Below are positions 7,186 through 14,627 of a stretch of DNA of 16,207 nt, one piece after another. This stretch comes from JBBKXP01 sp038251315. GTDB lineage: Bacteria > Pseudomonadota > Alphaproteobacteria > Rhodobacterales > Rhodobacteraceae. Position 1 is the stretch's first letter; every line of letters begins with the position of its first letter. The notes beneath the pieces were generated by a model, which was not told the DNA's origin, made no database searches, and worked only from the letters and a program-made list of their open reading frames with translations. The position numbers and the translations under genes were made by a program. The DNA lies in NCBI GenBank assembly GCA_038251315.1, contig JBBSBK010000086.1, positions 1 to 16,207 on the forward strand. Reading direction: 5' to 3'.

Positions 7186-8838
7186 CTACTCCGCGACCGG
7201 CACGGCCGGCTCCATCGCTTCGGAATTGGTGGGGTAATCCAGTTCCGGCGTCAGACGCGGCACGCGGCGGACCGTCATCACCACGTTCCACAGCCCGATG
7301 CAGGCCCCTGCAAGGAACAGCAGGCCGCCGAACGCGCGGGCGATATAGTATGGATGCATCGCGATCAGCGAGTCGACGAAGGAATAGCGCAGCGTCCCGC
7401 TCTCCGTATAGGTGCGCCACATCAGCCCCTGAATGATGCCGCTGTTCCACATCGCAAAGACGTAAACGACGGTGCCCGACAGGGCGAGCCAGTAGTGCCA
7501 TTCGACCGCTTTCCACGAATACATCGTCTCGCGCCGCCACAACACCGGGGTCAACGCATAGATTGACCCAAACGAGATCAGCGCGACCCAGCCCATCGCG
7601 CCGGCATGAACGTGCCCGATGGTCCAGTCGGTGTAGTGCGACAGCGCGTTGACAGGTCGGATCGCCATGAATGACCCCTCGAACGTCGACAGACCGTAGA
7701 ACACGACCGCCGTCATCATGAAGCGCAGGGTCGCGTCGTCGCGCACCTTGTGCCAGGCACCGTTCAGCGTCATCAGCGCGTTCCCGGCGCTGGCCCAACT
7801 TGGCACCAACAGCATGATCGAAAAGGTCATACCCAGCGTTTGCACCCATTGTGGCAGGGCAGTGTAATGCAGGTGATGCGATCCCGCCCAGATGTAGAAA
7901 AAGGTGATCCCCCAGAACGACAGGATCGACAGGCGGTAGGAATAGATCGGCCGTTCCGCCCGTTTGGGCAGGAAGTAATAAAGCATCCCAAGGAAACCGG
8001 AGGTCAGGAAAAATGCCACCGCGTTGTGGCCATACCACCACTGCGTCATCGCATCCTGCACCCCGGCAAAGGCCGAATAGCTCTTGGCCCCCGTCCACGA
8101 CCCGGGCACCGCAAGGTTGTTGACGATGTGCAACACCGCTACCACAAGGATAAAGGCAAGGTAGTACCAGTTGGCGACGTAGATATGCGGCTCGTTCCGC
8201 CGTGCAAGCGTGCGGATATACAGGGTGAAATAGGCAACCCAGACGACGACCAGCCAGATGTCGGCATACCATTCGGGTTCGGCATATTCCTTGGATTGGG
8301 TGATCCCCATCAGATAGCCGCTGGCAGCGACGACGCAGAACAGGTTGAACCCCAACAGCACGAACCACGGTAAAATCTGGTTCGGCATCCGCGCCCGGCA
8401 GGTGCGCTGCATGATGTGGAACGACGTCGCAATCAGCACATTGCCGCCGAAACCGAATATCACGCCCGAAGTGTGGACCGGACGCAATCGTCCAAAGCTC
8501 GACCATGCTGCGTCAAAGCGCAAATCGGGCCAGGCCAGCAGGGACGCGACCCAAAGGCCCATCGCCATCCCGATGACCGCCCAGCAAAGCGAGAGGATGA
8601 TGCCAACCTTGGTCGGATCGTCGTAATAGGCCGTCGACCGGTCCTCCGTCGGTTCGGGATCGTAGAGTGCCTGCGCGACGAAAAAGAAAAGCACCGCAGA
8701 GAAAATCAGGATGACCCAACCGTGCGCGCCAAAGGCATCGCCGTGCCCGGCAGCCGCCATGATCAAACCGACCAGCACGCCCGCACCGGTAATCAGCATG
8801 GCCATCACACGTTCTGCCGAGGTCAGATTGGACATCAT
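7186..8838 (-). CDS. ccoN: Cytochrome cbb3 oxidase catalytic subunit I
   Basis: A 550-residue haem-copper oxidase core with about 14 membrane spans, which reduces O2 to water with high affinity. By alignment to the known Pseudomonas stutzeri structure, low-spin haem b ligands are H122 (RPVHTSGVIFGF) and H411, the haem b3 ligand is H409 (in GHVHAGAMGW), the CuB ligands are H271 (WWYGHNAVAF), H321 and H322 (AGSHHLHYTALP), and the cross-linked tyrosine is Y315. All are present, so the enzyme should be active. The N-terminal extension of about 60 residues is typical of alphaproteobacterial CcoN. The ATG at 8838 overlaps the ccoS stop by 4 bases (ATGA) and has AAGGAG about 8 bases upstream; a second ATG follows directly. 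Confidence 0.97.
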   Translation of the reverse strand: MMSNLTSAERVMAMLITGAGVLVGLIMAAAGHGDAFGAHGWVILIFSAVLFFFVAQALYDPEPTEDRSTAYYDDPTKVGIILSLCWAVIGMAMGLWVASLLAWPDLRFDAAWSSFGRLRPVHTSGVIFGFGGNVLIATSFHIMQRTCRARMPNQILPWFVLLGFNLFCVVAASGYLMGITQSKEYAEPEWYADIWLVVVWVAYFTLYIRTLARRNEPHIYVANWYYLAFILVVAVLHIVNNLAVPGSWTGAKSYSAFAGVQDAMTQWWYGHNAVAFFLTSGFLGMLYYFLPKRAERPIYSYRLSILSFWGITFFYIWAGSHHLHYTALPQWVQTLGMTFSIMLLVPSWASAGNALMTLNGAWHKVRDDATLRFMMTAVVFYGLSTFEGSFMAIRPVNALSHYTDWTIGHVHAGAMGWVALISFGSIYALTPVLWRRETMYSWKAVEWHYWLALSGTVVYVFAMWNSGIIQGLMWRTYTESGTLRYSFVDSLIAMHPYYIARAFGGLLFLAGACIGLWNVVMTVRRVPRLTPELDYPTNSEAMEPAVPVAE

Positions 8839-9035
8839 GGCGTCGTCTCCTTGGGTGTATCGACACGTCCGCGCTTCACGGACTTCAGTGGCGTGTCGTT
8901 GGCGTCAAACAGGATGCGTTCCGCATCGCCGGCAAGGTCTTCGTACTGACCGCTGCGCAGGCTCCAGAAAAAGGCGGCAAGTCCGATCACGCCCATGCAG
9001 AGCGTCACCGGGATGAGGATCGCGAGAATGGTCAT
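8835..9035 (-). CDS. ccoS: Cbb3-type oxidase assembly protein CcoS
   Basis: A 66-residue protein needed in other bacteria for putting haem and copper cofactors into CcoN. It has one N-terminal membrane segment at about residues 3-28, followed by the diagnostic SLRSGQYEDLAGDAERILF at about 30-48, and a basic tail. The open frame extends upstream to 9068, but the ATG at 9035 is the family start and overlaps the ccoI stop by 4 bases (ATGA). Its own stop overlaps the ccoN start by 4 bases. ccoS therefore sits between ccoI and ccoN, rather than at the end of a ccoGHIS cluster as is usual. Confidence 0.93.
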   Translation of the reverse strand: MTILAILIPVTLCMGVIGLAAFFWSLRSGQYEDLAGDAERILFDANDTPLKSVKRGRVDTPKETTP

Positions 9036-11272
9036 ACCGGCACCTGCTCCATGCTGGCCTGACGCCACGCCACTGGGCGGGCTGCGCCGCTGCGGTTCAG
9101 GCGCAGGGCATTGCCGATCACGAGGATGGATGACCCCGACATCGCCAACGCGGCAATAAGCGGCGTCACAAGGCCGGCCATTGCCAGTGGAATCGCGATG
9201 CAGTTATAACCGACGGCCAGCGCAAAGTTCTGCCGCACGATCGATGCAGTGGCGCGTGCCACGTGAAGGGCGGCGGGGACGCTATCGAGCCCGTCGCGCA
9301 GAAAGACGAAATCCGCAGCGGTCCGGCCTGCGTCGGACGCACTGGATGGGGCCATCGACACATGCGCGGTCGCGAGCGCCGCCGCATCGTTCAGACCGTC
9401 GCCGACCATCAGACAGCGGTGGCCTTCGCGCCGCATGTCATCCAGAACGGCGATCTTGTCGGCGGGGGTCGCACCGGGGCGGACATCGTGAATCCCAAGA
9501 TCGCCCGCGACCCGCCAGGCCCGGTCTGCTGCATCGCCCGACAGCATCGATACGCCAAGCCCGGCGGCCTGAAGGTCGGCAACCGCTGTGTGTGAAGCCG
9601 GTCGAAGGGTTTCAGCAAGGTCGAACAGGATGACGTCACCGCCGGCGATGGCAAAGATGGGGCCGGGCGTGCCGGGCGCGACAGCTGCGATTTCACCGAC
9701 CCAGTCGGCGCGGCCCAGACGGATGCGGCGCCCGTCAACGGTGCCTTCGATCCCGAAACCGGGCAGTTCGGTCACATCCTGCACCGCCGCCGCCATTTCG
9801 GTCAGGTGCGCAGCAATGGCGCGCGCAGCGGGATGGGTCGATTGCAACGCCAAGGCCCGCGCCGCTGCCCGATCTGACACAGTCCCGCCACCGCCCATGA
9901 CCCTTGGCGACTGGGTCGTCAGCGTTCCGGTCTTGTCGAACACGACGCGGTCGATCTCGGCAAGACGTTCCAGCGCCGAACCGTCCTTCATCAGGATTCC
10001 CAGCCGCATCAGCCGCCCCGCCGCCACGACATGTGCCACCGGAACCGCGAGGCCAAGCGCACAGGGACAGGTGATGATCAGGACGCTGATCGCCACGAAG
10101 GCCGACGTCTGCCAATCGCCGCGCGTGGCCACGATCCAGGCGACGAACGTCGCCAATGCCAGGACATGCACAACGGGCGCATAAAGCCGGGCCGCCCGGT
10201 CGGCGATGCGTACATAATGACTGCGCCCGGCTTCTGCGCCCTGCTGCATCCGCATCATCTGCGCGAGGAAAGAGTCGTCCGCCGACCGCAGGGCCTCGGC
10301 GGCGATCAGGCCCGTCAGGTTCAGGGTTCCTGCCTCCAGCGTGTCACCCGGCCCTGCCGGAACGGGGAGCGATTCGCCCGTCACCAGCGACCTGTCGATG
10401 TCGGTGTGCCCCTCGACAATGCGCACATCGACCGGAACACGCTCGGCTGTCGCGATCGACAGGACGGTTCCCGGCGTGACGCATTCAAGCCCGACATAGG
10501 CCGAGGTGCCATCTGCCTGCTGCACCATTGCACCGCGCGGCGACAACCGGGCCAGACCGGCGACGGCGCTGCGCGCGCGCATCCGCATCAGGTGATCCAG
10601 ATACCGCCCCGCCAGCAGGAAGAACAACAAGGTCACGGCGGCGTCAAAAAACACATGCGCGCCGCCCTGCAGCGTCTCGAACAGGCTGAGCGTCAGGGCC
10701 AGCACGACCGCTACGGCAATCGGCACATCCATGTTCATCCGCCCGGCACGCAGGGCGTTGATGGCCGACCCAAAGAACGGTTGCCCGGCATAAGCGACCA
10801 CAGGCACGGCGATCAGCGCCGAAATGATGTGAAATGTTTCGCGCGTCTGCCCCTCTGCCCCGGCCCAGACGCCGACCGACAACAGCATGATGTTCGCCGC
10901 CCCGAATCCGGCAACGGCGATGGCGCGCAACAACCCCCGCCCGATCCGATCGTCCGGCGCATCAGCTGCGTCGGCGGTGTCGGCGGGGGCCGCCGTGTAT
11001 CCCAGACGCCCCAAGGCGTCGATGATCGGCACCGGATCGCTGTCGGCGGCCACAAGGGTCACGCTGACCTGCCGCAGGGTCAGATTGACCCGCGCCGCTG
11101 CCACATCATCGCGGTCGTTCAGCGCCTGCTCGATCGACGCGACGCAACCGCCGCAACGAATACCGGGCAGTGAAAGAACGAACCTGCCCCGCCCGTCGGC
11201 AGTCATCCGCACCGCGGCGCGGATCTGGCCGCTGTCGAGAAGGCCGAGAGCCGCCGTCACGACAGATGCCAA
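9032..11272 (-). CDS. ccoI: Cu+-exporting P1B-type ATPase for cbb3 oxidase assembly (CcoI/FixI)
   Basis: A 746-residue copper ATPase that moves Cu+ across the inner membrane for the CuB site of CcoN. An N-terminal heavy-metal-binding domain carries GIRCGGC (C40, C43). About eight membrane spans follow. The actuator motif TGES is at 298-301, the transmembrane copper site CPC at 402-404, the phosphorylated aspartate is D446 in DKTGTLT, the nucleotide-binding HP pair is at 480-481, and GDGLND is at 624-629. The first in-frame start after the upstream stop is a TTG at 11272 with AAGG about 10 bases before it. GTG at 11260 and ATG at 11206 are alternatives, and even the last keeps the metal-binding domain. 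It is the first gene of the oxidase operon, 112 bases from the FNR-type box. CcoI proteins are often somewhat shorter at the N-terminus, so the true start is uncertain. Confidence 0.94.
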   Translation of the reverse strand: MASVVTAALGLLDSGQIRAAVRMTADGRGRFVLSLPGIRCGGCVASIEQALNDRDDVAAARVNLTLRQVSVTLVAADSDPVPIIDALGRLGYTAAPADTADAADAPDDRIGRGLLRAIAVAGFGAANIMLLSVGVWAGAEGQTRETFHIISALIAVPVVAYAGQPFFGSAINALRAGRMNMDVPIAVAVVLALTLSLFETLQGGAHVFFDAAVTLLFFLLAGRYLDHLMRMRARSAVAGLARLSPRGAMVQQADGTSAYVGLECVTPGTVLSIATAERVPVDVRIVEGHTDIDRSLVTGESLPVPAGPGDTLEAGTLNLTGLIAAEALRSADDSFLAQMMRMQQGAEAGRSHYVRIADRAARLYAPVVHVLALATFVAWIVATRGDWQTSAFVAISVLIITCPCALGLAVPVAHVVAAGRLMRLGILMKDGSALERLAEIDRVVFDKTGTLTTQSPRVMGGGGTVSDRAAARALALQSTHPAARAIAAHLTEMAAAVQDVTELPGFGIEGTVDGRRIRLGRADWVGEIAAVAPGTPGPIFAIAGGDVILFDLAETLRPASHTAVADLQAAGLGVSMLSGDAADRAWRVAGDLGIHDVRPGATPADKIAVLDDMRREGHRCLMVGDGLNDAAALATAHVSMAPSSASDAGRTAADFVFLRDGLDSVPAALHVARATASIVRQNFALAVGYNCIAIPLAMAGLVTPLIAALAMSGSSILVIGNALRLNRSGAARPVAWRQASMEQVPV

Positions 11273-11383
11273 TGCGATGCGACCTTAGACATTCGACGTA
11301 TTCCTGCGCGCAGTTGTACCGTTGCCCGCCAAGGATCTGGCGGCTTCTGCTTTGGAATTTGCCACGGTGATACCGCTCCGAAC

Positions 11384-11397
11384 TTGATCGACATCAA
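11384..11397. promoter_or_regulatory. Perfect FNR/FnrL-type operator in the divergent ccoI / hemerythrin region
   Basis: TTGATCGACATCAA is an exact, fully palindromic match to the TTGAT-N4-ATCAA box bound by FNR, ANR and FnrL. Its centre (11390.5) lies about 118 bases before the ccoI start and about 81 bases before the hemerythrin-like start. It could therefore activate either or both under low oxygen. A class II position would place transcription starts near 11349 (minus strand) and 11432 (plus strand). The -10 boxes at those positions are weak (CAAATT and TACGCA). The FnrL-type regulator encoded 530 bases away has the matching recognition helix. Confidence 0.88.
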
Positions 11398-11471
11398 TGA
11401 GTTTGCGGTTTTTATCGCTACGCATTCAGTTCGGACACGCGCCGTCCGCCAAACCCCGAGGAGACTAGGCT

Positions 11472-11939
11472 GTGCAACCGCCACCAGGCGAACCAGGCAG
11501 CGGTTCAGGCAATTCCTGGCGTCTGGAACACTGTCTCAGCCAACAGATCGACCTTTGCGAGCGGCTCGAATGGCTGGCCGACAGCCTGCCGGCGCGGATC
11601 GACACCTACGCGGCCAAAATTCTTGCCGACCGGCTGGTACCGACGCTGAAAAGTTGCCACCAGATCGAAGAGACGCGGATTTTTCCGGTTCTGATGATCA
11701 TGGGGACACCAGAAACACCGATCCTTGACCGTTTGCGCAAAGAGCATCTTGAGGACGAGGATCTTGCCGCTGAGGTGCGCGACGCGGTCAACGCCATCAT
11801 TACGAGAAAGACCCGCACAGAATCCGAACTGGTCGGCTATATGCTGCGCTGCCTTTTTGTGTCAGTGCAGCGGCACATGGCGTTCGAGCGGGATCATATG
11901 CTGCCGCTCTGTCGTCGAATCGACACCTCAGCCACCTGA
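11472..11939 (+). CDS. Hemerythrin-like (HHE cation-binding) protein
   Basis: A 155-residue, mostly helical, soluble protein without a signal peptide. Histidine and carboxylate pairs follow the hemerythrin-like four-helix layout: CHQIEETRIFP with H63, E66 and E67, then RKEHLEDED with H92, then QRHMAFERDHMLPL with H135, E139 and H142. Such proteins bind a non-haem diiron centre and in other bacteria bind O2 or NO, help iron-sulphur repair or act as sensors; which applies here is unknown. The GTG at 11472 is supported by GAGGAG 8 bases upstream. The FNR-type box at 11384-11397 lies within its promoter region, so low-oxygen control is likely. Its 3' end overlaps the convergent regulator gene by 12 bases. 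The first 15 residues are Gly/Pro/Ser-rich and probably disordered. Confidence 0.78.
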   Translation: MQPPPGEPGSGSGNSWRLEHCLSQQIDLCERLEWLADSLPARIDTYAAKILADRLVPTLKSCHQIEETRIFPVLMIMGTPETPILDRLRKEHLEDEDLAAEVRDAVNAIITRKTRTESELVGYMLRCLFVSVQRHMAFERDHMLPLCRRIDTSAT

Positions 11940-12644
11940 CGCCGATTCGAGCTTGCCGACATCGCAGACCATGACCTCGCGGTTTTTCCGGATCGTGATG
12001 ACCCCGGCCTTGCGCAGATGGGTGAGCTGCCGACTGACTGTCTCGATGGTCAGACCAAGGAAATCCGCGATGTCAGCCCGCTTGAGGGCAATGTCGAACA
12101 CCTGTGAATCGACATCGCTGGTCGGGTCGAAGTGCCGCGCCAGAAGCAACAGAAACGAGGCGACCTTTTCCGCGGCCGACTTTTGGCCAAGAATCATCAT
12201 CCACTCACGCGCGTCATCCAGTTCGCGCAGTGCCTGCATGTGCAGCCGGTGTTCCAACGCGGGCGACCGGCGGGTCAATTCCTCGAGGGCAGAGCGGGGA
12301 AAAGCGCAGATGCGTACAGTGCTGGCCGCTTCGGCACCCACATCGCTGTGGTCGGCAAAAGGGCGGCCGATAAAGTCCGGTGCAAACTGAAGCCCGACAA
12401 TCTGCTGGCGTCCGTCAGGCAGCAGTTTGGTCAGCTTGACCACCCCGCTCAGAATATTTGCGAATCCGTCCGAATGCACCCCGGGGACGACAAGTTCGGT
12501 TCCCGGTGGCACTTCGCGACGACCAGCCTGACGCCCGATCTGCAAAAGCTGCGCTGGTTCCAGGGCGCCGCAGATACCCTTGTGGCGTGCTTCGCAGGCC
12601 TGGCACAGGACGGGAATCTGGGCGTTGTGGATGTCCTGTCGCAT
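11928..12644 (-). CDS. fnrL: Oxygen-sensing Crp/Fnr-family regulator (FnrL type)
   Basis: A 238-residue regulator. The N-terminal CQACEARHKGIC supplies C14, C17 and C25, and C113 (VRICAF) is the fourth cysteine, matching the four that hold the oxygen-labile [4Fe-4S] cluster of FNR. The cyclic-nucleotide-type barrel spans about residues 30-130, a long dimerisation helix (ELDDAREWMMILGQK) 141-155, and the winged helix-turn-helix 185-225. The recognition helix ETVSRQL (E201, S204, R205) has the E-xx-SR pattern that reads TTGAT half-sites, which fits the perfect box at 11384-11397. The ATG at 12644 has AAAGGA about 8 bases upstream. I find no clear FNR box in its own upstream region. It converges on the hemerythrin-like gene with a 12-base overlap. 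An NO-sensing NnrR/Dnr identity is unlikely because those lack this cysteine set. Confidence 0.9.
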   Translation of the reverse strand: MRQDIHNAQIPVLCQACEARHKGICGALEPAQLLQIGRQAGRREVPPGTELVVPGVHSDGFANILSGVVKLTKLLPDGRQQIVGLQFAPDFIGRPFADHSDVGAEAASTVRICAFPRSALEELTRRSPALEHRLHMQALRELDDAREWMMILGQKSAAEKVASFLLLLARHFDPTSDVDSQVFDIALKRADIADFLGLTIETVSRQLTHLRKAGVITIRKNREVMVCDVGKLESASGG

Positions 12645-12811
12645 GTGAGCCGTCCTTTGTTGGTGCCGGATCAGTCAAATCGGCGGATCGAATTGCGCCA
12701 CAACCATACATGTCGTGAACGGAAACCTCGACCGGAAAACGCACGTGGCCGTCTTGCAGCATCGTGGCACCGCGATCTCGACCTAATAGCTGACAATTTT
12801 AGTGTGAAAAG

Positions 12812-12854
12812 TTTGCGCTAGCGCAAAGTCTGGTCTGCCATATGGGCGTAAGAT
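12812..12854 (+). promoter_or_regulatory. NnrR-like operator and class II promoter of paz-nirK
   Basis: A perfect 16-base palindrome, TTTGCGCTAGCGCAAA, lies at 12812-12827. Its core TTGCG-N4-CGCAA is the form reported for NnrR sites at nirK and nor promoters in Rhodobacter. A -10-like box TAAGAT follows at 12849-12854. A start near 12861 would place the operator centre (12819.5) at -41.5, the canonical class II activator spacing for FNR-family proteins. The pseudoazurin ATG begins about 29 bases later, after an A-rich leader with AAGGA. The TTGCG half-site differs from the TTGAT read by the local FnrL-type protein, so a separate NO-responsive regulator outside the window is expected. Confidence 0.8.
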
Positions 12855-12889
12855 CAACATAGAAATCGAATGAAAAAGGAAAAAAAGCA

Positions 12890-13321
12890 ATGTTCAAACA
12901 ACTTGCACTTGGTCTGGTCGCGGGGACGCTGCTGGCGGCTGCTGCCACCGCAGAGACCTACGAGGTTCAGATGCTCAACCGCGGAGAGGCAGGCACCATG
13001 GTTTTCGAACCGGCGTATCTGCGGATCGCCAACGGTGACACCGTGAAATTCGTGGCCACCGACCGGGGCCATAACGCCGAAGCGATCCCCGAAATGATCC
13101 CGGAGGGTGCCGAGGCGTTCACCGGAAAGACCAACGAGGAAATCGAGGTCACCCTCGATGTCGATGGCATGTATGCGGTGAAATGCAACCCGCACTTTGC
13201 CATGGGCATGGTGATGATCATCGCCGTCGGTGACGACGTCGCTATCCCGGACGGATACCTCGAAGGCCGGCTGCCGAACCGCGCCAAAGAGCGGTTCACT
13301 GCTGAACTTGAGAACAACTGA
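12890..13321 (+). CDS. paz: Pseudoazurin, periplasmic type I copper electron carrier
   Basis: A 143-residue precursor of a blue copper protein that donates electrons to nitrite reductase in the periplasm. The Sec signal peptide covers residues 1-21, with a likely cut after ATA, giving a mature start ETYEV. Copper ligands are H61, C99, H102 and M107. Subtracting the 21-residue leader gives H40, C78, H81 and M86, exactly the numbering of known pseudoazurins, which supports both the start and the cut site. The ATG at 12890 has AAGGA 9 bases upstream. nirK lies 70 bases downstream on the same strand, so the electron donor and its acceptor appear to share one NnrR-type promoter, with an intergenic hairpin between them. 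Confidence 0.96.
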   Translation: MFKQLALGLVAGTLLAAAATAETYEVQMLNRGEAGTMVFEPAYLRIANGDTVKFVATDRGHNAEAIPEMIPEGAEAFTGKTNEEIEVTLDVDGMYAVKCNPHFAMGMVMIIAVGDDVAIPDGYLEGRLPNRAKERFTAELENN

Positions 13322-13330
13322 CGTCGTTCA

Positions 13331-13358
13331 GGCGGGCCAGCCGACCGGCAGGCCCGCC
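13331..13358 (+). other. Stable intergenic hairpin between paz and nirK
   Basis: GGCGGGCC at 13331-13338 pairs perfectly with GGCCCGCC at 13351-13358. The 12-base loop can add a GCC/GGC pair at 13340-13342 and 13347-13349. It begins 9 bases after the paz stop and is not followed by a run of T, so it is not a standard intrinsic terminator. It more likely protects the 3' end of a processed paz message or partly reduces read-through into nirK, letting the small abundant donor be made in excess of the reductase. Confidence 0.55.
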
Positions 13359-13391
13359 GCTATCAGAAACCTTGAAACCAAGGAGGCTCCG

Positions 13392-14612
13392 ATGCTTCAT
13401 TCCGACAAGACACCCCCACTGAAAACCAGCCGCCGCAACGTGCTGCGCGGGTCCGCTCTGGCGGGTGCAGCTGCCCTGACCGGATCGCTCGCCATGGCGG
13501 CACCGGCCCGCCGCGCTTTCACCCCACCGAGCATCCGGATGCCGGATGCCGAGGTGCTGCGGGTTCAGGAACAACAGATTGCGAAGGCTGTGCCGGCCGA
13601 CGTTTCAGGCTATGAGCGCGTCAAGCAGACACTTGTCCGCCCGCCGTTTGCGCCTGTGCACGATCAGATCGCCCAAGGCGCGCCAAAGATCATCGAAATC
13701 GAACTCGTCGTCGATGAACGGCTGATGGTGGTCGACCAGGATACTGGCGCCTCGATCTGGGCGATGACCTACAATGGGTCGGTGCCCGGCCCGCTGATCA
13801 TCGTCCACCAGGATGATTATGTGGAACTGACCCTGAAAAGCCTCGAGCGGAACACGCTCGAACACAATATCGACTTCCACGCCTCGACCGGGGCGCTGGG
13901 TGGCGGTGCGCTGACCCATATCTATCCGGGCGAAGAAACCGTGCTGCGCTGGAAGGCGACCAAGCCCGGTGTGTTCACCTATCACTGCGCCCCCGGCGGC
14001 GCGATGATCCCCTATCACGTCTGTCACGGAATGAACGGCGCAGTCATGGTGCTGCCGCGCGACGGGCTGAAGGATGGCGACGGCAATTCGCTGGTCTATG
14101 ACCAGATCGCCTATATCGGCGAACAGGACTTTTATCTGCCGCAAGATTCCGGTGGCATATTCAAGACCTATGCCAACGCCGGCGACGACTATGCCGAATC
14201 GCTTGATGCGATGCGGGGACTGGTGCCGACGCACGTTGTCTTCAACGGCTCTGTCGGGGCATTGACCGGCACGAACGCCTTTCACTCCGAGGTCGGCAAG
14301 ACGGTGCTGATGATCCATAATCAGGCTAACCGGGATTCGCGGCCACACCTGATCGGCGGGCACGGAAACTTTGTCTGGGAAACCGGGGCCTTCAACAACC
14401 CACCGCAGACCGGGCTGGAAACCTGGTTCATCCGTGGCGGCAGCGCGGGTGCGGCGATGTACACGTTCGAGCAACCGGGCGTCTATGCCTACGTCAATCA
14501 CAACCTGATCGAAGCCGCCCTTTTGGGCGCAATCGCGCATTTCGTGGTGGACGGTCCCTGGGATAATACCCTGATGGAACAGGTCGTCGCGCCAAGGATG
14601 TCCGCGGCGTAA
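13392..14612 (+). CDS. nirK: Copper-containing nitrite reductase (NO-forming)
   Basis: A 406-residue precursor of the trimeric periplasmic enzyme that reduces nitrite to nitric oxide. A Tat signal with SRRNVLRG (residues 13-20) precedes the hydrophobic stretch. Two cupredoxin domains follow. Type 1 copper ligands are H158, C199, H209 and M214; type 2 ligands are H163, H198 and H370; the catalytic pair is D161 and H319. All are present. The cysteine-to-histidine loop of the type 1 site (CAPGGAMIPYH) is one residue longer than in Alcaligenes or Achromobacter NirK, resembling my recollection of Bradyrhizobium-type enzymes. The tryptophan usually before the ligand histidine is tyrosine (Y208), and HVCHGM replaces the common HVVSGM. 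The open frame extends upstream to 13230, but the ATG at 13392 is preceded by AAGGAGG and gives the correct Tat signal. It converges on the truncated hemoglobin gene 15 bases downstream. Confidence 0.97.
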   Translation: MLHSDKTPPLKTSRRNVLRGSALAGAAALTGSLAMAAPARRAFTPPSIRMPDAEVLRVQEQQIAKAVPADVSGYERVKQTLVRPPFAPVHDQIAQGAPKIIEIELVVDERLMVVDQDTGASIWAMTYNGSVPGPLIIVHQDDYVELTLKSLERNTLEHNIDFHASTGALGGGALTHIYPGEETVLRWKATKPGVFTYHCAPGGAMIPYHVCHGMNGAVMVLPRDGLKDGDGNSLVYDQIAYIGEQDFYLPQDSGGIFKTYANAGDDYAESLDAMRGLVPTHVVFNGSVGALTGTNAFHSEVGKTVLMIHNQANRDSRPHLIGGHGNFVWETGAFNNPPQTGLETWFIRGGSAGAAMYTFEQPGVYAYVNHNLIEAALLGAIAHFVVDGPWDNTLMEQVVAPRMSAA

Positions 14613-14627
14613 ACGATCCCGAACGGC

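Noticed and set aside
6387..8506. Open frames of 349, 210 and 443 residues across ccoO and ccoN in other frames
   Set aside because: Composition is Arg/His/Gly-rich without domains. The cbb3 subunits in the true frames have all haem and copper ligands.
10031..11173. A 380-residue plus-strand open frame opposite ccoI
   Set aside because: It is antisense to a complete P-type ATPase with all motifs, and the product has no recognisable fold.
11257..11484. A 75-residue minus-strand frame spanning the divergent ccoI / hemerythrin region, possible CcoH remnant
   Set aside because: It runs through the FNR box, has no membrane span or CcoH-like sequence, and overlaps the ccoI start out of frame.
12645..12720. 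Autoregulatory FNR box upstream of fnrL
   Set aside because: Only isolated half-sites (TTGAC, TTGCG) are visible, none with the 4-base spacing.
12761..12776. Imperfect palindrome ATCGTGGCACCGCGAT between fnrL and paz
   Set aside because: It has a mismatch near the centre, no known regulator match, and such short imperfect palindromes are expected by chance in GC-rich DNA.
13605..14540. A 311-residue minus-strand open frame opposite nirK
   Set aside because: It is a shadow of nirK, whose frame has full signal peptide, copper ligands and ribosome site.
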